16,819 bases of DNA from an uncultured Clostridia bacterium (lineage in GTDB: Bacteria > Bacillota > Clostridia > UBA1381). Below the pieces are notes generated by a model that did not search any database, was not told the DNA's origin, and saw only the letters and a program-made list of their open reading frames with translations. Position 1 is the first letter of the stretch. The number at the start of each line of letters is the position of its first letter. The DNA lies in contig CALXSW010000052.1 in assembly GCA_944391255.1 (NCBI GenBank), positions 1 through 16,819 of the forward strand. The letters run 5' to 3'. The position numbers were made by a program, and so were the translations under genes. Shown piece after piece: positions 7,270 to 15,497 of this stretch.

Positions 7270-7750
7270 CTTCTTTCTCCTTTGACCTGTCAAATATTAT
7301 CTCATACAGCACCAGAAGTATCGCGCCTGCCACTATCGCCATATCGGCTATATTGAAAACAGGGAAATCAAACCATTTTATCGATATGAAATCGACAACA
7401 AAGCCGTACGCTATCCTGTCTATTCCGTTGCCTACAGCGCCGGCAAATATCAATGCCAGAGACATACGCAAAAAATTATTCTGCGGCTTTTTCCATACCC
7501 AAAATACTATGACCGCAAGCGAGAATAATATCGATATAGCGCTCAGAATAGCTGTGCTTCCGCTTAGCGCCGAAAACGCGGCGCCCGTATTTTTAACGAA
7601 TATAAAATCACATACGCCCGGTATCTCGCCGAATATCTCTCCGACCTCGCGCAGCTTAAGTATATTGCTCTTTACTATCTGGTCTACAGCGATAATTGCA
7701 GCCGCGACGACCGCCCATACCGCTGTACCTAACAAAAATTTATTTTTCAT
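7262..7750 (-). CDS. lspA: Lipoprotein signal peptidase (signal peptidase II)
   Basis: This 162-residue polytopic membrane protease removes signal peptides from diacylated prolipoproteins. There are four hydrophobic segments (about 6-24, 64-86, 94-110, 130-153). Conserved blocks are VDQIVK in the first helix region, FVKNTGAAFS (51-60), GNGIDRIAYGFVVDFI with catalytic Asp111, and FPVFNIADMAI with catalytic Asp136. The start has GAGG 5 bases before the ATG. The lspA-rluD pair (8-base overlap) is a very common arrangement in Bacillota. The gene follows aroB after 68 bases that include a hairpin. Confidence 0.96.
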   Translation of the reverse strand: MKNKFLLGTAVWAVVAAAIIAVDQIVKSNILKLREVGEIFGEIPGVCDFIFVKNTGAAFSALSGSTAILSAISILFSLAVIVFWVWKKPQNNFLRMSLALIFAGAVGNGIDRIAYGFVVDFISIKWFDFPVFNIADMAIVAGAILLVLYEIIFDRSKEKEDE

Positions 7751-7775
7751 AAACGCCTCATAATCCTATGGCGAT

Positions 7776-7811
7776 CTCTAAAAACCAAACGGAATCAAGA
7801 GGTTTTCAGAG
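7776..7811 (-). repeat. Hairpin between aroB and lspA
   Basis: CTCTAAAAACC (7776-7786) and GGTTTTCAGAG (7801-7811) form an 11-bp stem with one G-U wobble in the minus-strand transcript and a 14-base loop. It starts 7 bases after the aroB stop. The sequence after it is not T-rich, so it is not a standard terminator. RNA processing, stabilisation or partial attenuation are all possible. Confidence 0.5.
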
Positions 7812-7818
7812 TCTGCCT

Positions 7819-8898
7819 TTATTTTGAAATATATTTTATCGCGGAGAATATCTCCTCGTCGGTTACGTCACTTGTCTGCATGACCTCGCCTATCCTTACA
7901 GGCAGCACAAATTTCAATCTGCCGTTTGTCTTTTTCTTATCCTTGTGCATAAAACCGTATATCGATTCTGCCGGCGGAAGCTCGGCACGGATATCAAAAT
8001 TATATGCGCAAAGCACCGATTCAATGTCTTTTAATATTCCCTCGTCTATCATTCCTCTGTCGAGCGCTATCTTTGATACTGCTACCATTCCAAGTCCCAC
8101 GCACGCGCCATGCGTCATCTTGAAATTAAATGCCGATTCAACAGCGTGACCTATAGTGTGGCCAAAATTAAGTATCGCTCTAAGTCCGTTTTCCTTTTCG
8201 TCCTGTTCTACTACATTAGCCTTTATAGAACAATTTGTTTTTGCCATTTTTATAAGGATATCAGTGTCAAGCGATTTTACAGCGTCAACATTTTCCTTTA
8301 AGAACGCATAGAATTTTTCATCGCGTATTATTCCATGCTTTATTACCTCGCCCATGCCAGAAACAAACTGCTCCTCCGGCAGTGTTTTTAACGTGCTTAC
8401 ATTTATATAAACAAGCTTAGGCTGATGGAACGCGCCGAGTATATTTTTGCTTTCCATAAAATCTATACCCGTCTTTCCGCCAACAGAGCTGTCTGACTGT
8501 GAAAGAAGCGTTGTAGGGACCTGCACAAAACGTACCCCGCGCATATATATAGCAGCCGCAAAGCCTGCCATATCACCGACTACGCCGCCGCCGAGCGCGA
8601 TCATCATGCTCTTTCTGTCAAGTCCATGCTCTATGCAGGCGCCGCATATACCGAGTATTGAATCCATCGACTTATTTTCCTCGCCTGCCTTAAACGCGTA
8701 TACCGCGCTGTCATATCCATTTTCTATAAGCAGTTCATTTACCTCTGACGCGTATAGCTTTTCTACGTTTGAATCAGTCACAACAAGCAGCTTTTTCGGC
8801 GCGTCTATAGCCTTGAGCTCAGCCGCCAATCCCGAAAAATCTGCCGAAAAGCATATATCATATGAATCCTCACCAAGATTAACGTGTAATTTATCCAT
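7819..8898 (-). CDS. aroB: 3-dehydroquinate synthase
   Basis: This cytoplasmic NAD- and metal-dependent enzyme (359 residues) turns DAHP into 3-dehydroquinate, the second step of the shikimate pathway. Motifs are ALGGGVVGDMAGFAAA (NAD binding), RFVQVPTTLLSQSDSSVGGK, and the metal ligands Glu184 (GMGEVIKHG), His247 (NFGHTIGH) and His263 (MTHGACVG). Two starts are possible: the ATG at 8898, used here because it gives the usual N-terminus MDKLHVNLGE, or a TTG at 8904 with better spacing from the GAGGA site (about 6 bases against 12). No other aromatic-pathway gene is in the window. The gene follows tsaD after 27 bases. Confidence 0.95.
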   Translation of the reverse strand: MDKLHVNLGEDSYDICFSADFSGLAAELKAIDAPKKLLVVTDSNVEKLYASEVNELLIENGYDSAVYAFKAGEENKSMDSILGICGACIEHGLDRKSMMIALGGGVVGDMAGFAAAIYMRGVRFVQVPTTLLSQSDSSVGGKTGIDFMESKNILGAFHQPKLVYINVSTLKTLPEEQFVSGMGEVIKHGIIRDEKFYAFLKENVDAVKSLDTDILIKMAKTNCSIKANVVEQDEKENGLRAILNFGHTIGHAVESAFNFKMTHGACVGLGMVAVSKIALDRGMIDEGILKDIESVLCAYNFDIRAELPPAESIYGFMHKDKKKTNGRLKFVLPVRIGEVMQTSDVTDEEIFSAIKYISK

Positions 8899-8925
8899 GA
8901 TCAAAATATTTCCTCTCTGTTCTTT

Positions 8926-9945
8926 TTATTCGTCCTCAAGACTGAGCGACGCAACAGCGTTCAGCCGCATATCGGCTCTCGTACCGTTTATATATTCAAA
9001 ATATCCTGCCGACGCTATCATCACCGCGTTATCCGTGCAAAGCACAAGCGGCGGACATAATGTTTTTATATTTTTTTCAGCCGCAAGCTTAGTCATCTTT
9101 TCGCGCAAAGCGCTGTTTGCCGCAACACCTCCGGCTATAGCTATAGTATCAGATTTTTTGCGCAGAGCCGCCTCGATCGTATGCTCGCACAGCACATCTG
9201 TAACAGCGTCCTGGAATGAGGCCGCAATATCGGCTCTGTTAAACTCCTCGCCGCGCTGCTCCATCTTATGCACCTGATTTATTACAGCCGTTTTTACTCC
9301 GCTGAACGAGAAGTCAAGCGAATCGCCTGCCATCTTAACGCGCGGGAACTCATAAGCGTGAGCGTCGCCCTCCTTTGCAAGCTTATCTATCTTAGGTCCG
9401 CCCGGATATCCCAAGCCGATAACGCGCGCTATCTTGTCAAAAGCCTCGCCTGCCGCGTCATCTCTTGTCATTCCCATTATCTCATACGTCATATAATCCT
9501 TTGCGTAAACTATATGGCTGTGACCACCTGATGCGACAAGGTATGTAAACGGCGGCTCCAACTCAGGATGCGCCACAAAATTAGCGCATATATGACCTTT
9601 TATATGATGTACGTTCACGAGCGGCTTGTTCAGCGCGTACGCGAGAGCCTTCGCAGTGGAAACACCTACAAGAAGCGCGCCGACAAGTCCCGGGCCGTAT
9701 GTTACAGCTATCGCGGTAATATCATCCCATGTGACTCCCGCCTTTTCAAGCGCCTCCTCTACAACGGCATTTACCGTTTCTATATGGCGCCTTGACGCTA
9801 TCTCCGGCACTACTCCGCCGTATCTCTTATGTATCTCGATCTGTGAATCGATAACATTCGATAAAATCTCTCTGCCATTTTTTACAACGGCGGCAGCCGT
9901 CTCATCGCATGAGCTTTCGATCCCAAGTATCAATATATCTTCCAT
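8926..9945 (-). CDS. tsaD: tRNA N6-threonylcarbamoyladenosine transferase TsaD
   Basis: This 339-residue ASKHA-fold enzyme transfers the threonylcarbamoyl group from the TsaC product to A37 of ANN-decoding tRNAs. It shows LGIESSCDETAAAVV at the N-terminus, YGPGLVGALLVG, the metal ligands His114 and His118 (HHIKGH), SGGHSHIVY, DDAAGEAFDK, DFSFSGVKTA, IAGGVAANSALR and a late CTDNAVM Asp. The ATG at 9945 has GGAGG 7 bases upstream; an in-frame TTG 6 bases earlier is too close to that site. It begins 2 bases after the rimI stop. Its partners TsaB and TsaE are not in this window. Confidence 0.97.
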   Translation of the reverse strand: MEDILILGIESSCDETAAAVVKNGREILSNVIDSQIEIHKRYGGVVPEIASRRHIETVNAVVEEALEKAGVTWDDITAIAVTYGPGLVGALLVGVSTAKALAYALNKPLVNVHHIKGHICANFVAHPELEPPFTYLVASGGHSHIVYAKDYMTYEIMGMTRDDAAGEAFDKIARVIGLGYPGGPKIDKLAKEGDAHAYEFPRVKMAGDSLDFSFSGVKTAVINQVHKMEQRGEEFNRADIAASFQDAVTDVLCEHTIEAALRKKSDTIAIAGGVAANSALREKMTKLAAEKNIKTLCPPLVLCTDNAVMIASAGYFEYINGTRADMRLNAVASLSLEDE

Positions 9946-9947
9946 TC

Positions 9948-10397
9948 TCAAACCTCCGTGACGCCATCAAGCGCAAGCCGCATTATGACCGCGTCCTCTC
10001 CATTATCATAATATCCTTTGCGTCTGCCTATCTCTGCGAATCCATGCTTTTCATACATATTACGCGCCGCTGTGTTCCCCGCGCGCACCTCAAGCATTAC
10101 CTCATTACAGCCGCTCTGCCTTGCGCCGTCTATAAGCGAGCAGAGCAAAGCGCTGCCGGCTCCGCTCCGTCTTTTTTCCGAAGCCACGGCTATTTTTTCA
10201 ATATCAGCCGTTCCGCAGACACACCATTCTCCGGCAAAGCCTATCACTTCATCGTTTTCAACAGCCACAAAATACCGCGCAAAATCCTTGCTCAGCTCAT
10301 TTTCAAATTCAGCTCCGCTCCATTTCATCGAAAACGAAGCGGTATCTATATCTACGACTGACCCGATATCATCTGACGTCATTTCCCGTATCTTCAT
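9948..10397 (-). CDS. rimI: Ribosomal protein S18 alanine N-acetyltransferase
   Basis: This 149-residue GNAT enzyme is expected to acetylate the N-terminal Ala of ribosomal protein S18. The acetyl-CoA loop is in EKIAVASEKRRSGAGSALL (residues 67-85). Catalytic residues known from enterobacterial RimI fall at the same numbers here, Glu103 (MLEVRAGN) and Tyr115 (NMYEKHGF). The C-terminal FAEIGRRKGYYDNGEDAVIM block is diagnostic of RimI. The ATG overlaps the phosphatase stop (ATGA), with GGAG 8 bases upstream. The rimI-tsaD adjacency is typical of Bacillota. Other N-terminal acetylation targets cannot be excluded. Confidence 0.93.
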   Translation of the reverse strand: MKIREMTSDDIGSVVDIDTASFSMKWSGAEFENELSKDFARYFVAVENDEVIGFAGEWCVCGTADIEKIAVASEKRRSGAGSALLCSLIDGARQSGCNEVMLEVRAGNTAARNMYEKHGFAEIGRRKGYYDNGEDAVIMRLALDGVTEV

Positions 10398-10834
10398 TTA
10401 GTCAGCTCCTCTGCCAGTTTTTCAAGGAGCGTCTTAAGCTCTGACGCCGTGGCTCTGTATATTTCTATATCGCCGCCATACGGATCAGCCACATCGCCAT
10501 TTTCACCAACATATTCCTTTAAAGTAAACACCTTATCGGGCGCGTACTGTGATATAACAGCCTTATGCGATCCTGTCATAGTCAGTATTATATCGGCTAT
10601 ACCAATAAGCTCCGGCGACAATGTTTTTGCCCTGTGATACGACAGATCTATTCCCATTTCAGCAAGCGCCTTTACAGCGTTTAAAGACGCTTTCTCGCCA
10701 TCTATCGCCGCTAAACCGGCGCTCTCTATCATCACATCTATATCGCGTTTCATAGCGATATCATTAAAAATAGCAGCAGCCATAGCGCTGCGGCACGTAT
10801 TACCCGTGCATACAAAAAGTATTTTCTTACACAT
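10394..10834 (-). CDS. Low-molecular-weight phosphatase, YwlE-like (probable protein-arginine phosphatase)
   Basis: This 146-residue protein has the LMW-PTP fold with the P-loop CTGNTCRS (Cys9 nucleophile, Arg15) and the general acid Asp117 in VADPYGG. Thr13 in the P-loop is the residue which in Bacillus YwlE (Thr11) favours phosphoarginine; tyrosine phosphatases of this family usually have Ile or a similar residue there. The Tyr pair after the DP motif of eukaryotic-type enzymes is reduced to DPYGG. The start at 10834 (AGAGGG 6 bases upstream) lies inside the end of tsaC, with an 8-base overlap. Neighbouring tsaC matches the ywlC-ywlE neighbourhood of B. subtilis. The cognate arginine kinase McsB is not in the window, so the function is inferred. 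Confidence 0.85.
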   Translation of the reverse strand: MCKKILFVCTGNTCRSAMAAAIFNDIAMKRDIDVMIESAGLAAIDGEKASLNAVKALAEMGIDLSYHRAKTLSPELIGIADIILTMTGSHKAVISQYAPDKVFTLKEYVGENGDVADPYGGDIEIYRATASELKTLLEKLAEELTK

Positions 10835-11852
10835 ATATGACCCTCTGTCCTGCAGACTTATACAATCTGTTTTTAACAGCCAGACCGTATCCGTCACGTT
10901 CTTCAAATTCCGCGTAAACTATATCGACCTTGAGCCTGTCAAACTCTCTCAGATTTGCGAACAATCCTTTCGCGTACTCCTTATTCGTCATTCCGCCTTG
11001 AAGGATCACCGCCCCGTCATACGCGTTTTCTGACATCGTAAGAACTCCGCATATTTTTCCGGCTTTTTCATTTTCGTTCACAAGCTCCGTTATCTTCTTT
11101 TTAACATCCGCCATATTTCCCTCTACGACGTACACCTCAGCCTCAGGCGCGTAATGCTTATACTTCATACCCGGACATTTCGGCTTTTCTCCATCCTTTA
11201 ACGATTCAAGAATATGCGGATCTATCACCGCGTCAGGCACAACGGCGCATATCTCGTCATACGTTATACCGCCCGGTCTTAACACGACAGGAGTATCCCC
11301 CGAAGCGTCAACTATAGTCGATTCAACGCCGACGCTGCAGCTTCCGCCGTCTATTATAGCGTCGATCCTGCCCATCATATCGTCCATCACATCTCGCGCG
11401 GTAGTAGGACTTGGCTTTCCCGAAATATTCGCGCTTGGAGCTGCCACAGGCACACCCGACGCTGCTATAAACCGTCTTGCGGTCTCGTTTTCAGGAAAAC
11501 GTATCCCAACAGTATCCATACATGCTGTAACACCGTCAGGCACGCGCTCGCTTTTTTTCAGGATTATCGTAAATGGTCCGGGCATAAACGCGTCTATTAG
11601 CTTCTTCGCCTTTTCACTGTATCCGGCTGACAGCTCGTCTATCTGACTCTTGTCTGATATATGGACTATGAGCGGATTATCAGACGGTCTGCCCTTAGCC
11701 TCATATATTTTAGCAGCGGCATCACTGTCAAACGCGTCAGCACCCAAGCCGTATACCGTTTCAGTAGGGAACGCTACAAGTCCGCCGCCGGCTATTATTT
11801 TTCCCGCTTCTTTTATTGAATTTTCATCTGTATCAAGTATTTTTGTATCCAT
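10827..11852 (-). CDS. tsaC: L-threonylcarbamoyladenylate synthase, Sua5 type
   Basis: This 341-residue protein makes threonylcarbamoyl-AMP from Thr, bicarbonate and ATP, the first step of t6A formation. It has the YrdC domain (about 10-205) with FPTETVYGLGADAF, KGRPSDNPLIVHI (53-65), PGPFTIIL, SANISGKPSPTTA and SVGVESTIVD. A C-terminal Sua5 domain follows (about 235-341, linker with CPGMKYKHYAPEAEV), so it is the long Sua5/YwlC form and not the short TsaC form. The ATG at 11852 is preferred; an in-frame TTG at 11867 would add five residues, and the SD (GGAAAGAG) is weak for either. It starts 17 bases after the pncB stop and overlaps the phosphatase gene. Confidence 0.95.
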   Translation of the reverse strand: MDTKILDTDENSIKEAGKIIAGGGLVAFPTETVYGLGADAFDSDAAAKIYEAKGRPSDNPLIVHISDKSQIDELSAGYSEKAKKLIDAFMPGPFTIILKKSERVPDGVTACMDTVGIRFPENETARRFIAASGVPVAAPSANISGKPSPTTARDVMDDMMGRIDAIIDGGSCSVGVESTIVDASGDTPVVLRPGGITYDEICAVVPDAVIDPHILESLKDGEKPKCPGMKYKHYAPEAEVYVVEGNMADVKKKITELVNENEKAGKICGVLTMSENAYDGAVILQGGMTNKEYAKGLFANLREFDRLKVDIVYAEFEERDGYGLAVKNRLYKSAGQRVIYV

Positions 11853-11869
11853 GTCTTCTCTTTCCAAAT

Positions 11870-13312
11870 TTATAGATCATATGACTGCAAAAGCTCGTTC
11901 TTTATAGTCCAGAGCTTCTTTGACAAGTCAACATAATATTTATGAGGATTTTCAAACCTCTTAAGCTCGTCCCAAAGACTTTCTATCTCCATTTCACAAT
12001 ATTCTCTTAACACATCGATAGACGGTGATTCGTAAACGCACTCACCTTTCACAAAAATAGGCTTAAGCAGTGGACGCGCATAGAAATTTTCAACCTTTTT
12101 ATGCTTCCATGTGTATTCCGGATCGAATATCTCATACGGCTGCTCTCTGTCTATCGTTTCATCATGCAGCGTTACAACATCAGCGATCGCCTTTCTCGTG
12201 TCGGCGTCATACAGTCTGTAAAGCTGCTTAAAGCACGGAGTCGTTATCTTTGCAACATTTTCACTTATCTTTATCTTCGGTATTACATTTCCGTTCTCAT
12301 CCTCAACGCCTACAAGCTTATACACTCCGCCCATGACCGGATTTGAACGCGATGTTATAAGACGCTCGCCCACTCCGAACGAGTCTATTTTCGCGCCCTG
12401 TATTATCATATCGCGTATGATATATTCATCAAGCGAGTTTGACGCAACGATAGTACAATCCTCATACCCCGCTTCATCAAGTATCTTTCTGCATTTCTTT
12501 GACAGATACGTTATATCGCCCGAGTCTATCCTAACTCCCTTAGGACGCTTTCCCATCGGCTTTAAAACCTCGTCAAATACCTTTATCGCATTCGGAAGCC
12601 CGGACTTAAGAACGTTATATGTGTCTATAAGCAGCGTCGTATCATCAGGGTAATTTCTCGCGTATGCCGCAAAAGCCTCATACTCAGAATCGAACATCTG
12701 TATCCAGCTGTGCGCCATGGTTCCGAGCGCCGGAACGTTATACTCTCTGTCAGTCAGCACGTTTGACGTGCCGGCACAGCCGCCTATATAAGCGGCTCTC
12801 GCGCCGTATACTGCCGCGTACGCGCCCTGAGCGCGTCTTGCACCGAATTCCATAACGGCGCGCCCCTCCGACGCGCGCGCTATCCTGTTTGACTTTGTGG
12901 CGATAAGCGTCTGGAAGTTTATCGTTAAAAGCAGCATCGTTTCAACGAACTGCGCCTGTATAGAAGGGCCTCTGACTATTACTATAGGCTCGCCCGGGAA
13001 TATAGGCGTGCCTTCCGGCACAGACCAGACATCACATTCAAATCTGAAATCCGATAGATACTGCAAAAAGCCCTCCGAAAACATATTCTTTCCTCTTAGA
13101 TACTCTATATCCGCCTCTTCAAATTTCAGATTTTTGAGATAGTCTATAAGCTGCTCTACACCTGCCATAATAGCATAACCGCCGCCGTCAGGCACCGATC
13201 TGAAAAACATATCGAAATATACGATCTTGTCTTTGAACCCCTCATTATAAAATCCGTTTGCCATCGTTATCTCATAAAAATCAGTGAGCATCGTTAAATT
13301 ATCGTTTATCAT
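11870..13312 (-). CDS. pncB: Nicotinate phosphoribosyltransferase
   Basis: This 480-residue enzyme of NAD salvage joins nicotinate to PRPP, with ATP hydrolysis, to give nicotinate mononucleotide. Conserved blocks are LTDFYEITMANGF (residues 9-21), FEFGARRAQG-like MEFGARRAQG (154-163), GTMAHSWIQMF with the phosphorylatable His201, GVRIDSGDI, ASNSLDEYII, DSFGVGERL and GGVYKLVGVED. The length fits the longer NaPRTase form of Bacillota. The start is clear, with GGAG 6 bases before the ATG. Only 11 bases separate it from the membrane-protein gene upstream, so the two are co-transcribed. Confidence 0.95.
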   Translation of the reverse strand: MINDNLTMLTDFYEITMANGFYNEGFKDKIVYFDMFFRSVPDGGGYAIMAGVEQLIDYLKNLKFEEADIEYLRGKNMFSEGFLQYLSDFRFECDVWSVPEGTPIFPGEPIVIVRGPSIQAQFVETMLLLTINFQTLIATKSNRIARASEGRAVMEFGARRAQGAYAAVYGARAAYIGGCAGTSNVLTDREYNVPALGTMAHSWIQMFDSEYEAFAAYARNYPDDTTLLIDTYNVLKSGLPNAIKVFDEVLKPMGKRPKGVRIDSGDITYLSKKCRKILDEAGYEDCTIVASNSLDEYIIRDMIIQGAKIDSFGVGERLITSRSNPVMGGVYKLVGVEDENGNVIPKIKISENVAKITTPCFKQLYRLYDADTRKAIADVVTLHDETIDREQPYEIFDPEYTWKHKKVENFYARPLLKPIFVKGECVYESPSIDVLREYCEMEIESLWDELKRFENPHKYYVDLSKKLWTIKNELLQSYDL

Positions 13313-13323
13313 ATTAATCTCCT

Positions 13324-15402
13324 TTATCGCGCGTCATATCTTATGACCGCTCTAACGCCCAATTCCTTTTTAACATCTGTATGCAGAACGAACCCGTCAT
13401 CGTTCATAAATCTTACCATGTGATCATTGCTTGTATACGGACAAAGCACCCAGTAATCAGAACCGGCTCCGATATTTTTCAGAATATCAAGAGTGGGTAT
13501 CGTTACGATATCGTCCACACTGTATCTATACGCTGTGCCGCTCAGATTTCCTACCATATCTACTGTGAAATTCCAGTAATGTGAATGGTCGCCTGTTTCA
13601 GCTTTTTCCCTCTGACTATATGGAAGTATAACGCTGTTTCTGACTCTGACTATATCGTTAAGCTCTCCTATCGTAAATTCCTTTAGAAAATCATGATTGA
13701 GCCAGTCTCTCAGATCGCTCTCTTCCCAGCTGTTAGACTCTTCATCAAACGGCATATATCCAACGGGATCCTTTGTCACAAGTATAAGCGAGCCGTCCTC
13801 GCAGCGCTTAGCTATCTCCCACTGTACAGGCTCGCCGTTAAAACGGCCGAACTCTATAGCCTTTGACGGCACTCTCACATAAAACAGTCCTGTAAACACC
13901 GCTGAACACGCAAATACCGTTATAAGCTTTTTGACCGGCAGCAAAAGCCATCCCATTACACATACCGCGAAAAGTATATCGATACAATTCGTAAACAGGA
14001 ACATATGCTTTGCCAGATCCGCCTCGCCGTTACATACTATAGGCAGGACGAGGTTCACCCACAGCCCAAGCATGAGAACATCGAGCGAGCATATCATATA
14101 CCGCCGCTCCGGTGTTTCTATTTTATGATTATATATATAAAATATATTTATAAAGATAAGATATACCGTTATAACAATGAATGCCAAAAATATTACCCAC
14201 GGCTCATATAAAAACCTTAGCTTTACTCTGATGTCTGACCACAGACTGAACTTGTCCGTCATCTCCATCGGCTCATCTGCTGAATTACCGAGAGCCGGAG
14301 GGCGTATATAAGCCGAATTTTCTATCGCCCTTGTCAGCTCCTTGATGAGCTTTACAGGATGTCTTAGGTAGAATACGGCTATATCAGTCTTTGACACCTG
14401 CTCATAGAAATCAGCGTTGAATTTATCTGACGCTATATCTATCGGATACTCGTCAGACTCCATATACGCGTTAGTATTCGCCAAAACAGAATATTCCTCC
14501 GGCACGCCAAGCTCCTTAAGATAGCTTTGAGGATCCTCGCTTTCCTTAAGCATGCCAAAGAATACAGCCTGATATGTCGTATCCTTATTCATCCAGTCAG
14601 GAATAGAGCTGTAAAGACCGGCTATGCTCGCAATGCACACCAGCCCCGATATAAGGACCCCCGCCTTAAACAGCTTATCCTTTCTCATTATAGTTATAAA
14701 TAATCCCAGGACTGCCGCAAGCAGTGAATACGGGATATTTGCCAGCTTTGAGCCGGCGAAGAAATACAAGGCTATAAAAAAGCATATCGCCTTTGGCACG
14801 CTCGGCCGCTTATATATAAGCAGTCCGAACGCTATAAGCATCATAAGCGCCGTGTATTGCAGCGGCTCACCATAAAATGAGTTGAAATACAACAGATATC
14901 CGGCGTCACAAAACATAAAAATAAACAGCACAAAAACGGCTATCTGTATTTTTATCTTTGAGTCCGCGAAGAACGTGAATATCACCCACGCCGCAAAGCT
15001 CAGCATTAATATATACAAAAAAGCCATATATGCTATATTATAATCAGTCAATGGTTTTCCGGTCACCGCATTGGCTATAACATTGAGCTCCTTTGATATT
15101 TTTATTATAAGAAAATGCGGCGATGAATATATCTCTTCCTCCTCATTAGTCTGCCATGCGCTCGCCATAGCTGTAAAAACATTGCTGTCATTCTCCAGCT
15201 TCATAGTGTAAAACTGGTTAAACAAATAGCTTGAATCGGTGTTATCAATATATTCTATATTATTGCTCAATAGAACACGCCTGAAATCTCCGTTATCACT
15301 CAAGCCTACATTATCCCCGCTGTACAGCACGGAAAAACTAACTATAAAAACAACCAGCGCCTGAATAAACGGGATCACTCGTCTTCTGAGCGTTCCGTTC
15401 AC
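13324..15402 (-). CDS. Polytopic membrane protein (WsfD/GT-C-like) fused to a DUF6273-like domain
   Basis: This protein has 692 residues from the GTG at 15402; a TTG at 15435 would give 703. The GTG is preferred because GGAGG lies just upstream and the protein then starts with Arg-rich residues before the first helix. Numbering from the longer form, about ten hydrophobic helices span 20-38, 134-182, 193-275 and 412-520. Between helices 1 and 2 is an extracytoplasmic loop with LSDNGDFRR, like that of proteins annotated as WsfD-type glycan hexose transferases. FNSFYGEP (184-191) follows a later helix, and a large outer loop spans about 280-410. After the last helix comes a soluble domain (about 525-703), FGRFNGEPVQWEI...WEESDLRDWLNHDFL...LGVRAVIRY, which has the landmarks of DUF6273. 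A role in surface glycan or polymer assembly is a guess. The gene follows a terminator and runs into pncB. Confidence 0.8.
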   Translation of the reverse strand: MNGTLRRRVIPFIQALVVFIVSFSVLYSGDNVGLSDNGDFRRVLLSNNIEYIDNTDSSYLFNQFYTMKLENDSNVFTAMASAWQTNEEEEIYSSPHFLIIKISKELNVIANAVTGKPLTDYNIAYMAFLYILMLSFAAWVIFTFFADSKIKIQIAVFVLFIFMFCDAGYLLYFNSFYGEPLQYTALMMLIAFGLLIYKRPSVPKAICFFIALYFFAGSKLANIPYSLLAAVLGLFITIMRKDKLFKAGVLISGLVCIASIAGLYSSIPDWMNKDTTYQAVFFGMLKESEDPQSYLKELGVPEEYSVLANTNAYMESDEYPIDIASDKFNADFYEQVSKTDIAVFYLRHPVKLIKELTRAIENSAYIRPPALGNSADEPMEMTDKFSLWSDIRVKLRFLYEPWVIFLAFIVITVYLIFINIFYIYNHKIETPERRYMICSLDVLMLGLWVNLVLPIVCNGEADLAKHMFLFTNCIDILFAVCVMGWLLLPVKKLITVFACSAVFTGLFYVRVPSKAIEFGRFNGEPVQWEIAKRCEDGSLILVTKDPVGYMPFDEESNSWEESDLRDWLNHDFLKEFTIGELNDIVRVRNSVILPYSQREKAETGDHSHYWNFTVDMVGNLSGTAYRYSVDDIVTIPTLDILKNIGAGSDYWVLCPYTSNDHMVRFMNDDGFVLHTDVKKELGVRAVIRYDAR

Positions 15403-15452
15403 ATCCCCTCCGCCGGTGATTATTTCCTTAATCAAAAAACCACTCTTTCTCT

Positions 15453-15487
15453 AAAAAAAGCGGATAAAATCCTCAGACTTTATCCGC
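15453..15487 (-). terminator. Intrinsic terminator after the yabP-yabQ-divIC-yabR cluster
   Basis: On the minus strand GCGGATAAA (from 15487) pairs perfectly with TTTATCCGC (ending 15460), with a 10-base loop, and seven T follow (15459-15453). It lies 10 bases after the yabR stop. It should stop most transcription before the membrane-protein gene. Confidence 0.93.
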
Positions 15488-15497
15488 ATTTTCCATA

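Noticed and set aside
8447..9277. A 276-codon plus-strand open frame across aroB and tsaD
   Set aside because: It is antisense to two clearly conserved genes, the protein is Ser/Ala/Pro-rich with no recognisable domain, and it spans their junction. It is a by-product of codon use on the other strand.
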